A stretch of 64,000 bases of DNA from Nocardiopsis flavescens (GCF_900141985.1 NZ_FQZK01000007.1:1-64000); one strand, 5' to 3'; shown: positions 8,248-17,276, counted from the first letter of the stretch. Notes: generated by a model not told the origin, from the letters alone. Numbers and translations are program-made.

Positions 8248-9234
8248 TCAGAGGCGCTGGGGCGAGCGGAAGGCGGCCCAGTGCTCGGCCATGCGGCGGG
8301 ACTGCCCCTCCGTGAAGTGGGTCATGCAGTCGTCGTCGCTGTAGTCCATGAAGTTGGTGACCGGGTCGAGTCCGGCGCGGTGCGGGCAGGAATCGCGGCC
8401 CTCCGGGCAGCCGGCGGCGGCCTCCCGCTCGTAGGGGGTGTCGGCGACGTAGTCGCCCGGGGTGGTGCAGCCGTTCTGGAAGGTGTGGAACAGGCCGAGC
8501 CAGTGGCCGACCTCGTGGGTGCCGGTGTGGCCCAGGCCGAAGCGGTCGCGTCCGCCGCCGGGCAGGGTGTCGTGGGCCAGGACGACGCCGTCCTGGTCGG
8601 GGGCCGCGGCCTGGTCCTGCGGGAAGCTGGAGAAGCCGAGCAGGCCGGAGCCGAGGTCGGCGGTGTAGACGTTGAGCGTGTCGGCACCGCCGCTGTGCAG
8701 CTGCGAGCGGATCTCCTCGCTGTGGGCGTTGAAGTCGGAGAACCAGTCGTCGTTCTCGTGGCGCGTGACCTCCGAGAGGGTGAAGCGGAAGCCGGTGTCG
8801 GTCCCGGCCGGGTCGTACCCGCCGGCGTAGGCGGTGTTGAGGACGTCGATCTGGTCGTCGATGCGGGCGTCGCTCACGTGGCCCCGGCCGTCGGCGGCGG
8901 AGATGACGTGGACCACGACCGGGACGGCGTCCGGCGGCGCGATGTCGTGGGAGCGCAGGGAGCGCAGGGCCTCGCGCAGCCGCTCGTCGTAGCCGGCGGC
9001 CTGTTCGGGGGTGAGCTCCGCGCTGTCGCCGCCGCGGACCGCCCCCGGTTCGGCGAGGCGGGCCACCGTGCCCGGCGGGCAGTCGGGCCCCGCGTCCGCA
9101 GCCGCCCGCGCGTGCACCGCCCCGGCGGGGTCGGGCAGGGCGGTGCCCCCGACCACTCCGGTCAGGGCGAGCCCGCACATCACCAGTCCGGTCCAGAGCG
9201 CGGCCGTCCCGCCGCGTGCGTTTCGTCCATTCAC
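8248..9234 (-). CDS. secreted M43-type zinc metalloprotease
   Basis: The 328-residue protein has an N-terminal hydrophobic segment (about residues 11-40) typical of a signal peptide and a C-terminal metzincin domain. The zinc site reads H240-E-V-G-H-x5-H250, and the Met-turn follows in TNFMDYSDDDCMTHF. These are features of the pappalysin/cytophagalysin-like M43 family, which acts outside the cell. Cysteine pairs around the active site fit an extracellular, disulfide-bonded enzyme. No operon partner is visible; the helicase gene upstream on the same strand has its own strong terminator. The substrate cannot be predicted. Confidence 0.9.
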   Translation of the reverse strand: MNGRNARGGTAALWTGLVMCGLALTGVVGGTALPDPAGAVHARAAADAGPDCPPGTVARLAEPGAVRGGDSAELTPEQAAGYDERLREALRSLRSHDIAPPDAVPVVVHVISAADGRGHVSDARIDDQIDVLNTAYAGGYDPAGTDTGFRFTLSEVTRHENDDWFSDFNAHSEEIRSQLHSGGADTLNVYTADLGSGLLGFSSFPQDQAAAPDQDGVVLAHDTLPGGGRDRFGLGHTGTHEVGHWLGLFHTFQNGCTTPGDYVADTPYEREAAAGCPEGRDSCPHRAGLDPVTNFMDYSDDDCMTHFTEGQSRRMAEHWAAFRSPQRL

Positions 9235-9310
9235 ATCACGGACTGTAGTGAAATGATTACTTATAGTCTTCGACTCGTGTGCGAACTTGCGAATTGTTTG
9301 CCCGAAAAAG

Positions 9311-9352
9311 CCCCGGCCGCGGACCCCCCGGGTAGGGGGTCCGCGGCCGGGG
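9311..9352 (-). terminator. intrinsic terminator of the helicase gene
   Basis: A perfect 18-bp stem (9311-9328 with 9335-9352) and a 6-base loop is followed on the minus strand by CTTTTT, giving one of the few textbook rho-independent terminators in this window. It starts 13 bases after the helicase stop codon. Confidence 0.92.
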
Positions 9353-9364
9353 CCGGGGCGCGGG

Positions 9365-11089
9365 CTACTTGCCCCCGACCGCCCAGACGCGGAGCTTGGC
9401 GATGCGCTCGCGGATCTGGTCCGGGGTGGCCTGGGCGACCGGCGGCCCGCCGCAGGCGCGGCGCAGCTCGTTGTGGATCACCCCGTGCGGCTTGCCGGTG
9501 CGGTGGTGCCAGGCGCCGACCAGTCCGCTCAGCTCGCGGCGCAGTTCAGCCAGGACCTCGTGGGTGGGGCCCTCCTCCCGGACGGGCTCCTCCTTCTTCC
9601 GGGCCTTGATCTCCCCGGCCTTGAGGTCGTCCTTGCGCTTGCGCAGCAGCTGGGCCACCTGCTGGGGCTCCAGCAGGCCGGGCAGCCCCAGGAAGTCCTC
9701 CTCCTCGGAGGAGCCGGGGACGCCGCCGTACTCGTTGCCGTCGTAGAGGGCGCGGTCGAACTCGGCCGACGCCTCCATCGTCTCGAACGGCAGCTCCTCC
9801 CCCGCGTCGGGGGTGTCGCGCTTCTTGCGCGCCTCGGTGAGGAGGTCCTCCTCCGGGTACTCGTCGTCCTCGGCGGGGGTGCGGTCCAGGACGTGGTCGC
9901 GCTCGCGCTCCATGTCCCCGGCGAACTCCAGCAGGTTGGGCACCGAGGGCAGGAACACCGAGGCGACCTCGCCGCGCTTGCGCACGCGCACGAACCGGCC
10001 GATGGCCTGGGCGAAGAACAGGGCGGTGCTGGTGGAGGTGGCGTACACGCCGACCATCAGCCGGGGCACGTCGACGCCCTCGGACACCATGCGCACCGCG
10101 ACCATCCAGCGGTCGTCGCCCGCGGCGAACCGGGAGATCTTCTTGGAGGCGGTGGGGTCGTCGGACAGCACCACCGTGGCGCTCTTGCCGGTGAGCTGGC
10201 GGATGATCCGCGAATACGCGCGCGCGTTCTCGTGGTCGCTGGCGATGACCAGGCCCCCGGCGTCGGGGTGGGTCTTGCGGACCTCGGTGAGCCGCCGGTC
10301 CGCGGCCTGGAGCACGCGCTTGATCCAGTCGCCCTTGGGGTCCAGGGCCGCCCGCCAGGCCTGGGAGAGCGCGTCCTGGGTGAGCGGCTCGCCCAGGCGG
10401 GCGGCCAGCTCGTCCCCGGCGCGGGTGCGCCAGCGCATCTCGCCGGAGTAGGCCATGAAGATGACGGGGCGCACGACGCCGTCGGCCAGCGCCGGCCCGT
10501 AGCCGTAGCTGTAGTCCCAGGAACAGCGGCGCACCCCGGCCGCGTCCTGGACGTAGTCCACGAACGGGATGGGGTTGATGTCGGACCGGAAGGGCGTCCC
10601 GGTCAGGGAGAGCCGCCTGGTGGCCGGTTCGAACGCCTCGCGGGCGGCCTCGCCCCAGGACAGGGCGTCGCCCGCGTGGTGGACCTCGTCGAAGACCACC
10701 AGGGTCTTGCGGGCCTCGGTGCGGTTGCGGTGCAGCGCCGGGTGCGCGGCGACCTGCGCGTAGGTGACGGCGGCGCCGAGGTACTGGCGGCCCAGGGCCC
10801 CCTGCCCGTTGCGGAAGTCGGGGTCGATGGGGATGTTGAACCGCGCGGCGGCCTCGGCCCACTGCTTCTTGAGGTGCTCCGTGGGGCAGACGATGGTGAT
10901 GGAGCGGATGACGTGCTGCTCCAGGAGTTCGCTCGCCAGGGTGAGGGCGAACGTGGTCTTGCCCGCCCCGGGCGTGGCGACCGCGAGGAAGTCCCTCGGC
11001 CGGCGGCGGAAGTACTCCTCGAACGCCTCCCGCTGCCAGGCCCGGAGCCCGCTGAGGCGGCCCTCGGCCGTGGTCTGCGTCACCGTCAT
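9365..11089 (-). CDS. superfamily 2 DEAD/DEAH-type helicase
   Basis: This 574-residue protein resembles the type III restriction-subunit/SSL2 branch of SF2 helicases. Walker A is ATPGAGKTT (residues 38-46), motif II is DEVH (134-137), motif III is SLTGTP and motif VI is QAIGRFVR. The C-terminal third is charged, rich in Lys and Glu, and may bind nucleic acid or partners. Such single-gene helicases are widespread in actinomycetes without an assigned role. No methylase or nuclease subunit is adjacent, so a restriction role is not supported. Function is inferred only at the level of an ATP-dependent nucleic-acid translocase. Confidence 0.85.
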   Translation of the reverse strand: MTVTQTTAEGRLSGLRAWQREAFEEYFRRRPRDFLAVATPGAGKTTFALTLASELLEQHVIRSITIVCPTEHLKKQWAEAAARFNIPIDPDFRNGQGALGRQYLGAAVTYAQVAAHPALHRNRTEARKTLVVFDEVHHAGDALSWGEAAREAFEPATRRLSLTGTPFRSDINPIPFVDYVQDAAGVRRCSWDYSYGYGPALADGVVRPVIFMAYSGEMRWRTRAGDELAARLGEPLTQDALSQAWRAALDPKGDWIKRVLQAADRRLTEVRKTHPDAGGLVIASDHENARAYSRIIRQLTGKSATVVLSDDPTASKKISRFAAGDDRWMVAVRMVSEGVDVPRLMVGVYATSTSTALFFAQAIGRFVRVRKRGEVASVFLPSVPNLLEFAGDMERERDHVLDRTPAEDDEYPEEDLLTEARKKRDTPDAGEELPFETMEASAEFDRALYDGNEYGGVPGSSEEEDFLGLPGLLEPQQVAQLLRKRKDDLKAGEIKARKKEEPVREEGPTHEVLAELRRELSGLVGAWHHRTGKPHGVIHNELRRACGGPPVAQATPDQIRERIAKLRVWAVGGK

Positions 11090-11251
11090 GCGTTTCGTCC
11101 CCCGATACTCACCTGGTCGAGATTAGCGGGCCGATCCGACCGGACAGGGTCGGCTTCCCGTGGTGCCGCGCACACCGGCGGGCGTCGGCACGCCCCCGCG
11201 AACACCCACGAACGCCCGCGCACGGGCGCATACGGGCCCGAACACACAGGA

Positions 11252-11292
11252 GCCCCGCGGGCCCGAACACGCGTCGGAAGGGCCCGCGGGGC
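11252..11292 (-). terminator. terminator after the sortase-linked small gene
   Basis: GCCCCGCGGGCCC (11252-11264) pairs with GGGCCCGCGGGGC (11280-11292), a perfect 13-bp stem with a 15-base loop. It starts 18 bases after the stop of the 84-residue protein gene on the minus strand. Confidence 0.75.
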
Positions 11293-11310
11293 GCGCGTGT
11301 CGCGCGGGTG

Positions 11311-11565
11311 TCACTCGGTGGTGTCGGACTCCTCCGGGGCCCCGGAGTCCGCGGGGGCCCCACCGGACTCGGCGGCCCCCTCCGCCCCCGCTCCCCCGCC
11401 CGCGCCCTCGATGTCGACGGCTCCGTCGTTGAAGGGCATGTAGGGGGAGATCGCCGGGAACGCGAAGAACCACAGCAGGGCGGCGGCCCCGACCAGCAGG
11501 CCGAGCGCCATGATGAACTTGGAGATCCAGGGTCCGGGCAGGATGCGCCAGATCAGGCCGTACAT
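11311..11565 (-). CDS. small membrane protein linked to the sortase
   Basis: This 84-residue protein has one predicted membrane segment (about residues 16-38, KFIMALGLLVGAAALLWFF) after a short N-terminus containing WRILPGPW. Its tail is rich in Gly, Ala, Ser, Glu and Asp and is probably disordered. It starts 10 bases after the sortase stop codon, so the two are co-transcribed. Similar small proteins with a WR-LPGP N-terminus occur beside class E sortases in other actinomycetes as far as I recall, but the role is unknown. It may be a sortase partner. Confidence 0.75.
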   Translation of the reverse strand: MYGLIWRILPGPWISKFIMALGLLVGAAALLWFFAFPAISPYMPFNDGAVDIEGAGGGAGAEGAAESGGAPADSGAPEESDTTE

Positions 11566-11575
11566 GCGGGTCTCC

Positions 11576-12385
11576 TCACTCGCTCGCGGCGGCGGCCTGG
11601 GGGGCCATGTGCGCGATCGACTCGGGCATGCCCTCCGCCTTGGGCGTGGTCTCGACGAGCTCGCCCCAGACGATGAGGCGGTGCGTGTTGTTCAGCTTGG
11701 GGGCACAGGTGGTGAGGGTGATGATGGCCCTCTCGGGGTCGGTCTCGCCCGCGCCCTCGACGTCGTCGAACGGGTCGGGCTCGATCACCCACACGTCGGT
11801 GGGGAGGACCGTCTCCTCCCTGAACACCTCGTAGGTGTAGAAGTTCTCGCCGTCCTCCAGCACCAGGACGTCGCCGTTGTCCAGCAGGTCGACGTCCCAG
11901 AACAGGCCGGGGGTCCGGTGGGCGGCGACGGCGTAGTTGCCCGCCTGCCCGGGGCTGCTGGGGTACTCGGTGTAGTGGCCGGGGCTGTAGCGGATGTCGT
12001 CCTGGGTGGTGCCGTTGACGACGACCCAGTCCAGGTCCAGCGAGGGGATGTACAGGCGGCTGTCGGCGCTGCCGGGCAGGGGCTCGGAGTCGGGCCCGCG
12101 CTCGTCGGTCACGGCCCAGGCGTCCTCCAGTCCCTGGGCGAGGCCCTGCTGCTCGCGGTCGGTCTCCCACTGGGAGCCGTACACCTCGTACCCGGCGTAG
12201 AAGAGCATGAGGAGGCCGGCGGTCAGCAGGATCTCGCCGACGAAGCGGACGACGCCGCGCACCACGTCGCCGGGTGTGGTCCGGCGCCGGGGCGGGGGTT
12301 TGCGGCGGCGGCCGCCGGAGGAGCGGCGGCGGCCCTCCCCGGCCCCGGGGTCATCCTGTGGCTGTCGTTCCGTTGTGGACACCAA
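11576..12385 (-). CDS. srtE: class E sortase
   Basis: This 269-residue transpeptidase cleaves a C-terminal sorting motif and joins the protein to peptidoglycan. It has a basic cytoplasmic tail (about 1-40), one membrane anchor (about 50-70) and an extracellular sortase fold. Catalytic residues are H156 (AAHRT), C227 (TLTTCAP) and R236 (THRL); the TLTTC motif and layout fit class E. The start is TTG at 12385 or GTG at 12382, behind AGGAGTAGG. Two LPXTG proteins are encoded within 8 kb, so they are the likely substrates. hmuV lies 42 bases upstream on the same strand, which suggests read-through from the heme operon. Confidence 0.92.
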   Translation of the reverse strand: MVSTTERQPQDDPGAGEGRRRSSGGRRRKPPPRRRTTPGDVVRGVVRFVGEILLTAGLLMLFYAGYEVYGSQWETDREQQGLAQGLEDAWAVTDERGPDSEPLPGSADSRLYIPSLDLDWVVVNGTTQDDIRYSPGHYTEYPSSPGQAGNYAVAAHRTPGLFWDVDLLDNGDVLVLEDGENFYTYEVFREETVLPTDVWVIEPDPFDDVEGAGETDPERAIITLTTCAPKLNNTHRLIVWGELVETTPKAEGMPESIAHMAPQAAAASE

Positions 12386-12427
12386 TACGACCTACTCCTG
12401 TGGACGGCTCGCGTGTGCTCCGTGGAC

Positions 12428-13300
12428 CTACCGGAGGGGCACGACCAGCGGGATCCCGGTCCTCGGATGCGGCAGGACCTCGACCTCGTGCCGGTAGACG
12501 GCGCTGAGCAGGGGTGCGGTGAACACTTCAGCGGGAGGGCCCTGCGCGGCGATCCGTCCCTCGGAGAGTATCGCCACACGGTGGGCGTAGGCCGCCGCAA
12601 GCCCCAAATCGTGCAGGACCACGATAACCGCCCCGCCCCGTTCCGCGAGCGTGCGCGCGATGGTGAGGACGAGTTCCTGGTGGTGGATGTCGAGGGCGGC
12701 GGTGGGCTCGTCGAGCATGAGGAGCTGGGCGTCCTGGGCCAGGACGCGGGCGAGCATCACGCGCGCCCGCTCGCCGCCGGACAGGGTGGGGAAGCGGCGG
12801 TCGGCCAGGTGGGAGATACCGGTGCCCTCCATGGCGGCGGCGACGATCTCGTCGTCCTGGGCGGGGTCGCCGAGCCCGGCCCAGGGGGCGCGGCCCATGG
12901 CGACCAGCTCGGCGACGGAGAACGGGAAGCTGACCGCGGCCTCCTGGGGCAGGACGGCGCGGCGCAGGGCGAGTTCGGGCGGGGTCCACTCGTTGAGGCC
13001 GCGGTCGAACAGGCGCACCGCACCGCCGTCGGCGCCGCGCTCGGGGCCGGCGGCGAGGTCCCCGGACACGGCCCCCAGCAGGGTGGACTTGCCGGCGCCG
13101 TTGGGGCCGACCAGCGCCACCAGCTCCCCGGCGCGGACGGTCAGGTCCACGCCGTCCAGGAGGGCGCGCCCGCCCCGGCGGACGGTGACCCCCTCGGCCC
13201 GTACGACGGGGTCGCCGGCGGCGACGGGGGCGGGGCGCGCGGGCGGCCGGGACAGGGGGGCGATGGCGGCGCGGGCCCGCCGTCGAAGGGTGGGGATCAC
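12428..13300 (-). CDS. hmuV: heme ABC transporter ATP-binding protein
   Basis: The 290-residue ATPase has Walker A GPNGAGKST (65-73), the ABC signature LSGGERAR, Walker B LLMLDEP and the D-loop ALDIHHQ. It belongs to the FecE/HmuV group that powers import of heme or siderophores. About 35 Pro/Arg-rich residues precede the domain. The GTG start at 13300 overlaps the permease stop as GTGA and has GGGAGG upstream; earlier in-frame codons lie inside the permease gene. It is last in hmuT-hmuU-hmuV. Heme as substrate is inferred from HtaA proteins encoded across the divergent iron boxes. Confidence 0.93.
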   Translation of the reverse strand: MIPTLRRRARAAIAPLSRPPARPAPVAAGDPVVRAEGVTVRRGGRALLDGVDLTVRAGELVALVGPNGAGKSTLLGAVSGDLAAGPERGADGGAVRLFDRGLNEWTPPELALRRAVLPQEAAVSFPFSVAELVAMGRAPWAGLGDPAQDDEIVAAAMEGTGISHLADRRFPTLSGGERARVMLARVLAQDAQLLMLDEPTAALDIHHQELVLTIARTLAERGGAVIVVLHDLGLAAAYAHRVAILSEGRIAAQGPPAEVFTAPLLSAVYRHEVEVLPHPRTGIPLVVPLR

Positions 13301-14418
13301 GACCAGCCTCCCTGCTTGGAGCGGGTGCGGTAGAGGAGGTAGAAGAAGAACGGCCCGCCGAGCGCGGCGGTGACCACGCCCAGGGGGATCTCGGCGGGGG
13401 CCGCGGCGGTGCGGGCCAGCAGGTCGGCGGCGAGCAGCAGCAGGCCGCCGCCCAGGGCGCTGGCGGGCAGCAGGACCCGGTGCCCGGGCCCGGTGACCAT
13501 GCGGACGATGTGCGGGACGACCAGTCCGATGAAGGCCACGATCCCGGCGAAGGCCACGGCCGCGGAGGTGAGCAGGGCCAGGGCGGTGATGAGGACCAGG
13601 CGCATGCGCTCCACGTCCACGCCGAGGTGGCGGGCGGGCCCCTCCCCCAGGGCGAGCAGGTCCAGGCGGCGCGCGTAGATCGGGATGACGACCATCCCCG
13701 CGATCAGGCAGGGCACGATCGCGGCGACCTTGGACCAGGTGGCGGTGGCCACGCTGCCCAGCTGCCAGAAGGTGATGGTCTGGATCTCGGCGTCCTGCGA
13801 GAAGTTGGTCATCAGGCCGATGGCGGCCCCGGCGATGGCGTTGACTGCGATGCCGGTGAGCAGCAGGGTGACCACCTCGGTGCGTCCGCGCGAGCGTGCG
13901 AACACGTACACGAACAGGGTGGTGGCCAGGCCGAACACGAACGAGGACGCGATGATCGTCCAGTGGCCCAGGACGGTGGCCCCGGTGAAGATGACCACGA
14001 TGGCGCCCACGGCCGCGCCGGAGGAGACGCCGATGACGCCGGGTTCGGCCAGGGGGTTGCCGAAGATGCCCTGCATCATGGCCCCGGCCACGCCCAGGGC
14101 GGCGCCCACGGTGACCGCGAGCACCACGCGGGGCAGGCGCACGTCCCACAGGACGGTGTGGGCGACCCGGTCGGGCAGGGGGGCCGCGACCCGGATGCCG
14201 ACGGCGTCGAGCATCGAGGCGGCGACCTGCCCGGCGGGGATGGTGTAGGCGCCGACCCCGGCGGCGACGACGGAGACGACGACCAGGCCGGCGGTCAGGC
14301 CGCCCAGCAGGAGGGCGGCGCGCAGGCGGCGCAGGGCCCGCCCGGTGGGCGGCGGGGCCGCCGGGCCCGGGGCGTGCCGCTCGGAGGGGTCGGCCGCGGT
14401 CGCCTCTCCCGCGGTCAC
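13297..14418 (-). CDS. hmuU: heme ABC transporter permease
   Basis: This 373-residue integral membrane protein belongs to the FecCD/BtuC family, with about ten hydrophobic segments after an N-terminal extension of roughly 30 residues. The family motifs RLPRVVLAVTVGAALGVAGAMMQGIFGNPLAEP (split over about residues 94-125) and GIVAFIGLVVPHIVR (the loop contacting the ATPase) are present. The GTG start overlaps the hmuT stop by 4 bases, and its own stop overlaps the hmuV start, so translation is coupled through the operon. It carries heme, or possibly a siderophore, across the cytoplasmic membrane. Confidence 0.93.
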   Translation of the reverse strand: MTAGEATAADPSERHAPGPAAPPPTGRALRRLRAALLLGGLTAGLVVVSVVAAGVGAYTIPAGQVAASMLDAVGIRVAAPLPDRVAHTVLWDVRLPRVVLAVTVGAALGVAGAMMQGIFGNPLAEPGVIGVSSGAAVGAIVVIFTGATVLGHWTIIASSFVFGLATTLFVYVFARSRGRTEVVTLLLTGIAVNAIAGAAIGLMTNFSQDAEIQTITFWQLGSVATATWSKVAAIVPCLIAGMVVIPIYARRLDLLALGEGPARHLGVDVERMRLVLITALALLTSAAVAFAGIVAFIGLVVPHIVRMVTGPGHRVLLPASALGGGLLLLAADLLARTAAAPAEIPLGVVTAALGGPFFFYLLYRTRSKQGGWS

Positions 14419-15572
14419 GAGCCCTCCCCCGACCCGAACGCGGAGAGCTCACCGGCCAGGGCGGCGATGACCTGGGGGGTGCGGGGGCCGAAGTTGAGCA
14501 GCACCCCGTCCTCGAAGTCGACGACGGCGCGGTCGCGTCCGGCGGGCGTCTGGGCGACGCCGGGGATCTCGACGAGGCCGTCGATGCCGCCGACGGATTC
14601 CAGGCCCTTGGTCATGACCAGGATCACATCGGGCTGCGCGGCGATGAGGGCCTCGGTGGTGATGGGGGTGAAGGGTGTCTCCAGGCCCATCTCGACCCCG
14701 GCATCGCGGGCGCCGACCTCGGCGAGCATCGCGTCGGCGCCGGACCCGGGTCCGCCGATCAGGTAGACGCCGGCGGTGCCGCGCAGGTAGAGGAAGGCGA
14801 CCAGGGGCGAGCCGACGGAGCCGGAGGAGTCCTCGCGGACGCCGGTCATCTGGGCCCGGGTGCGCTCGACCAGGGCGGTGCCCGCCTCGGGGACGCCCAG
14901 GGCCCGGGCGACGCGCTCGAAGCGCGGGTACATCTCGTCGAAGGACCACGCCTCCTCGACGATGACCACGGGGATGCCCGAGCGCTGGATCTGCTCGATG
15001 GCCTCGGGCGGCCCCGTCTGGGTGTCGGCGAGGATCACCGTGGGCTCCAGGGCCAGGACGCTCTCGGCGGAGACCTCGTGCCCGCTGGTCACGACGGGCA
15101 GGTCGGCGGCCTCGTCGAAGGTGGCGGCGACGTCGCGGCCCACCACCCGGTCCCCCAGCCCGAGGGTGAAGACGATCTCGGCCAGGCTCCCGGTGAGGGG
15201 CAGGACGCGGGAGGCGTCCGCGACCTCGACCTGCTCGTACTCCAGGGGGTCGGTGCTGGTCCGGTAGGGGTCGAGCACGACGGAGTCGACGGTCACCGGG
15301 AGCTGCTGGACGAAGTCCTCCTCCAGGGGCTGGAGGCGGTTCTCGGACAGCTCGGGGATGTCCCCGGCGCCGCCGGAGGAGGTGTCGGCCGGGGCCGGTC
15401 CGGCACCGCCGGAGCAGCCGGTGAGGGCGAGCGCGAGGGCGCAGGCGGCGGCCAGGGCCCGTCCGCCGCGCCGGGGGCCGCGTGCGTCGGTCCGGGGGGC
15501 GGCGGGGGTCCGGCCCGGACGCCGGTGGCCGGGGGGTGCGTCGGCGGGCGGCCGGGGGTCGGTACGGGGCAT
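14415..15572 (-). CDS. hmuT: heme-binding lipoprotein of the ABC transporter
   Basis: The 385-residue substrate-binding protein has a long basic N-terminus, a hydrophobic segment and a lipobox ending ALALTGC, with the lipid-anchored cysteine at residue 53. The periplasmic-binding fold of the TroA/FepB group follows, with motifs such as RVLPLTGSLAEIVFTLG and GIPVVIVEE. I chose the ATG at 15572; a GTG at 15632 would add 20 residues and is not excluded. It is the first gene of hmuTUV and lies on the minus-strand side of two iron boxes, so it should be induced when iron is scarce. Confidence 0.9.
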   Translation of the reverse strand: MPRTDPRPPADAPPGHRRPGRTPAAPRTDARGPRRGGRALAAACALALALTGCSGGAGPAPADTSSGGAGDIPELSENRLQPLEEDFVQQLPVTVDSVVLDPYRTSTDPLEYEQVEVADASRVLPLTGSLAEIVFTLGLGDRVVGRDVAATFDEAADLPVVTSGHEVSAESVLALEPTVILADTQTGPPEAIEQIQRSGIPVVIVEEAWSFDEMYPRFERVARALGVPEAGTALVERTRAQMTGVREDSSGSVGSPLVAFLYLRGTAGVYLIGGPGSGADAMLAEVGARDAGVEMGLETPFTPITTEALIAAQPDVILVMTKGLESVGGIDGLVEIPGVAQTPAGRDRAVVDFEDGVLLNFGPRTPQVIAALAGELSAFGSGEGS

Positions 15573-15710
15573 GGGGATCGCTTTCGGGTCGGACCGGGGT
15601 CGGTTGTCGCCGGGAGCGGGGAGGGACGACACCGACTTTTATGACACCTCGTCACCATCTTGACAAGCCCGATGCTTCGGTGTTCAACTGTTCCGGTCGC
15701 GGACTCCGTG

Positions 15711-15729
15711 TTAGGTAAGGCTCACTTCG
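15711..15729. promoter_or_regulatory. iron box 1 (DtxR/IdeR-like)
   Basis: TTAGGTAAGGCTCACTTCG matches the left half of the 19-bp consensus TTAGGTTAGGCTAACCTAA well and the right half poorly. It lies in the divergent promoter region between hmuT and the LPXTG protein gene. Confidence 0.6.
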
Positions 15730-15730
15730 C

Positions 15731-15749
15731 AAAGGTAAGCGTAACCTAA
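15731..15749. promoter_or_regulatory. iron box 2 (DtxR/IdeR-like)
   Basis: AAAGGTAAGCGTAACCTAA agrees with the DtxR/IdeR consensus (as its complement TTAGGTTAGCCTAACCTAA) at 15 of 19 positions by eye. It lies one base after box 1, 70 bases upstream of the plus-strand gene and about 160 bases upstream of hmuT, so an iron-loaded repressor here could shut off both arms. Confidence 0.75.
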
Positions 15750-15818
15750 AAAAGAATCCGCACGTCACGCGGGTCACCCCTTCAACGCACAGACCCGCAC
15801 GAACCCCGAAGGCCCCTG

Positions 15819-17252
15819 ATGCAAGCAGCGGTTTCCCACCGCCCGGCCACCGGGCGGCGCCGGGGCGGGTCCCTCCCTCCCCTGGCCGTCGCCGCGGCCG
15901 CGGTACTGATCTCCACCGCGCTGCCCGTGGCGGCGTACGCAGAGCCGGCCCCTCAGGAGGAGGCCGGACACCCCCGGATCACCACCGTCGACCGGACCGA
16001 GGGGCTGGACCCCGAAGGTGACACCGTCACCGTCTCCGGGATCGGCCACACCCCCGGATCCGTCATCGAGATCGCCACCCTCGCCCTTCCCCCGGAGGCG
16101 GCCGGCGCCGCACCGCAGGAGGGTGGCGAGGCCGTCACCGACACCGAGAACACGGTGGAGGTGCGGGTCGGCGAACACGGCGCCTTCAGCGCCGCCCTCG
16201 TCACCGGAGCGGCGTTCGCCGCCGCGGCCGGGCTCGACGCGGCGGACGACGCCTTCGAGATCCGCCTCGTCGAGGTGGATCCGGCCGACCCCGCGGCCGA
16301 ACCCGTCACCGGCACCTGGGGCGGAGACGCCCCCGCCGCGGACGCCGGGGACGCCGGGGAACCGGTCCGGGCCCCCGGGGCCGGCATGAGCGCCCCCGTG
16401 CTCGCCCCGGCCTCCCCCGCGGCGGCGGTCGTGGGCCGGATCCCGGTCGCCTTCGCGGTGCCCGAGGCCGCCCCGGTCCCGGAGTCGCGGCCGCAGACCG
16501 CCCCGCAGGCCCTGGCGGGGGCGCCGCAGGCGCCCGCCCCCCGAGAGCCGGGGAACCCGAGGATCACCGTCTCCAAGACCGAGGGCCTCGACCCCGCCGG
16601 GGAGACGGTCACGGTCACCGGCACCGGCTACGACACCTCCAAGGGCATCTACGTCGCGCTGTGCGACACCGCCGACGCCGGCCCCACCCGGGCCCCGACG
16701 CCGTGCATCGGCGGAGTGGACATGGACGGCTCCGGCGGCGCCTCCGCCTGGATCTCCAGCAACCCGCCCCCCTACGGCGAGGGCCTGGCCGTCGCCTACA
16801 GCGGCTCCGGCACCGACGGCGGCTTCAGCGTCGAGATCACGGTCAAGGCCGACGACGGCACCACCGACTGCAACGACCCCGGCGTCGAGTGCGCCGTGGT
16901 CACCCGCAACGACCACACCCGCTCCAGCGACCGCGGCCAGGACCACTTCGTCCCGGTGTCCTTCTCCGACGGCCCGGGTTCCGGAGGCGACGGCGGCGGG
17001 GGCTCCACGGGCGCCGGCGACGGCGGTTCCGGCAACGGAGGCTCCGGCAACGGCGGCTCGGGGGGTTCGGGCGGCTCCGGCAACGGCGGCGGGGGCTCCG
17101 GCCCCACCACGAACCTGCCCCGCACCGGCACCGAACTGACCGTCCTGGTCCTGGCCGCCGCCGTGGCGGCCGCGACCGGCGCCTTCGCCCTCTTCGCTAC
17201 CCGGCGCCGCCGCACCCCGGGGACCGACGCCCCCGACGCGGCGTCGGCCTGA
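15819..17252 (+). CDS. LPXTG cell-wall-anchored protein with two Ig-like domains
   Basis: This 477-residue secreted protein has a signal peptide ending near AYA (about residue 40), two related Ig-like/neocarzinostatin-type domains (about 50-180 and 247-385, each opening with PRIT followed by GLDPxGxxVTVxGxG), a Gly/Ser linker, and a sorting signal at 433-477: LPRTG, a hydrophobic stretch and RRRR. The second domain has a cysteine pair and the ending RNDHTRSSDRGQDHF, also found between the HtaA domains of the protein encoded at 18216-20141. No HtaA domain is present, so direct heme binding is doubtful. It is the first gene downstream of the iron boxes and probably acts in heme capture at the wall. 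Confidence 0.85.
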   Translation: MQAAVSHRPATGRRRGGSLPPLAVAAAAVLISTALPVAAYAEPAPQEEAGHPRITTVDRTEGLDPEGDTVTVSGIGHTPGSVIEIATLALPPEAAGAAPQEGGEAVTDTENTVEVRVGEHGAFSAALVTGAAFAAAAGLDAADDAFEIRLVEVDPADPAAEPVTGTWGGDAPAADAGDAGEPVRAPGAGMSAPVLAPASPAAAVVGRIPVAFAVPEAAPVPESRPQTAPQALAGAPQAPAPREPGNPRITVSKTEGLDPAGETVTVTGTGYDTSKGIYVALCDTADAGPTRAPTPCIGGVDMDGSGGASAWISSNPPPYGEGLAVAYSGSGTDGGFSVEITVKADDGTTDCNDPGVECAVVTRNDHTRSSDRGQDHFVPVSFSDGPGSGGDGGGGSTGAGDGGSGNGGSGNGGSGGSGGSGNGGGGSGPTTNLPRTGTELTVLVLAAAVAAATGAFALFATRRRRTPGTDAPDAASA

Positions 17253-17276
17253 CCCACGCACCCCACTCTCCATGAC

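Noticed and set aside
9365..11089. Helicase as part of a restriction or phage-defence system
   Set aside because: No methylase, nuclease or other defence gene lies near it; its neighbours are trpS, a secreted protease and a sortase.
9287..11443. 718-codon plus-strand frame opposite the helicase gene
   Set aside because: Antisense shadow of a gene with all helicase motifs and a matching terminator; the translated composition (Gly, Ala, Val, Leu, His, Arg rich) is typical of shadow frames.
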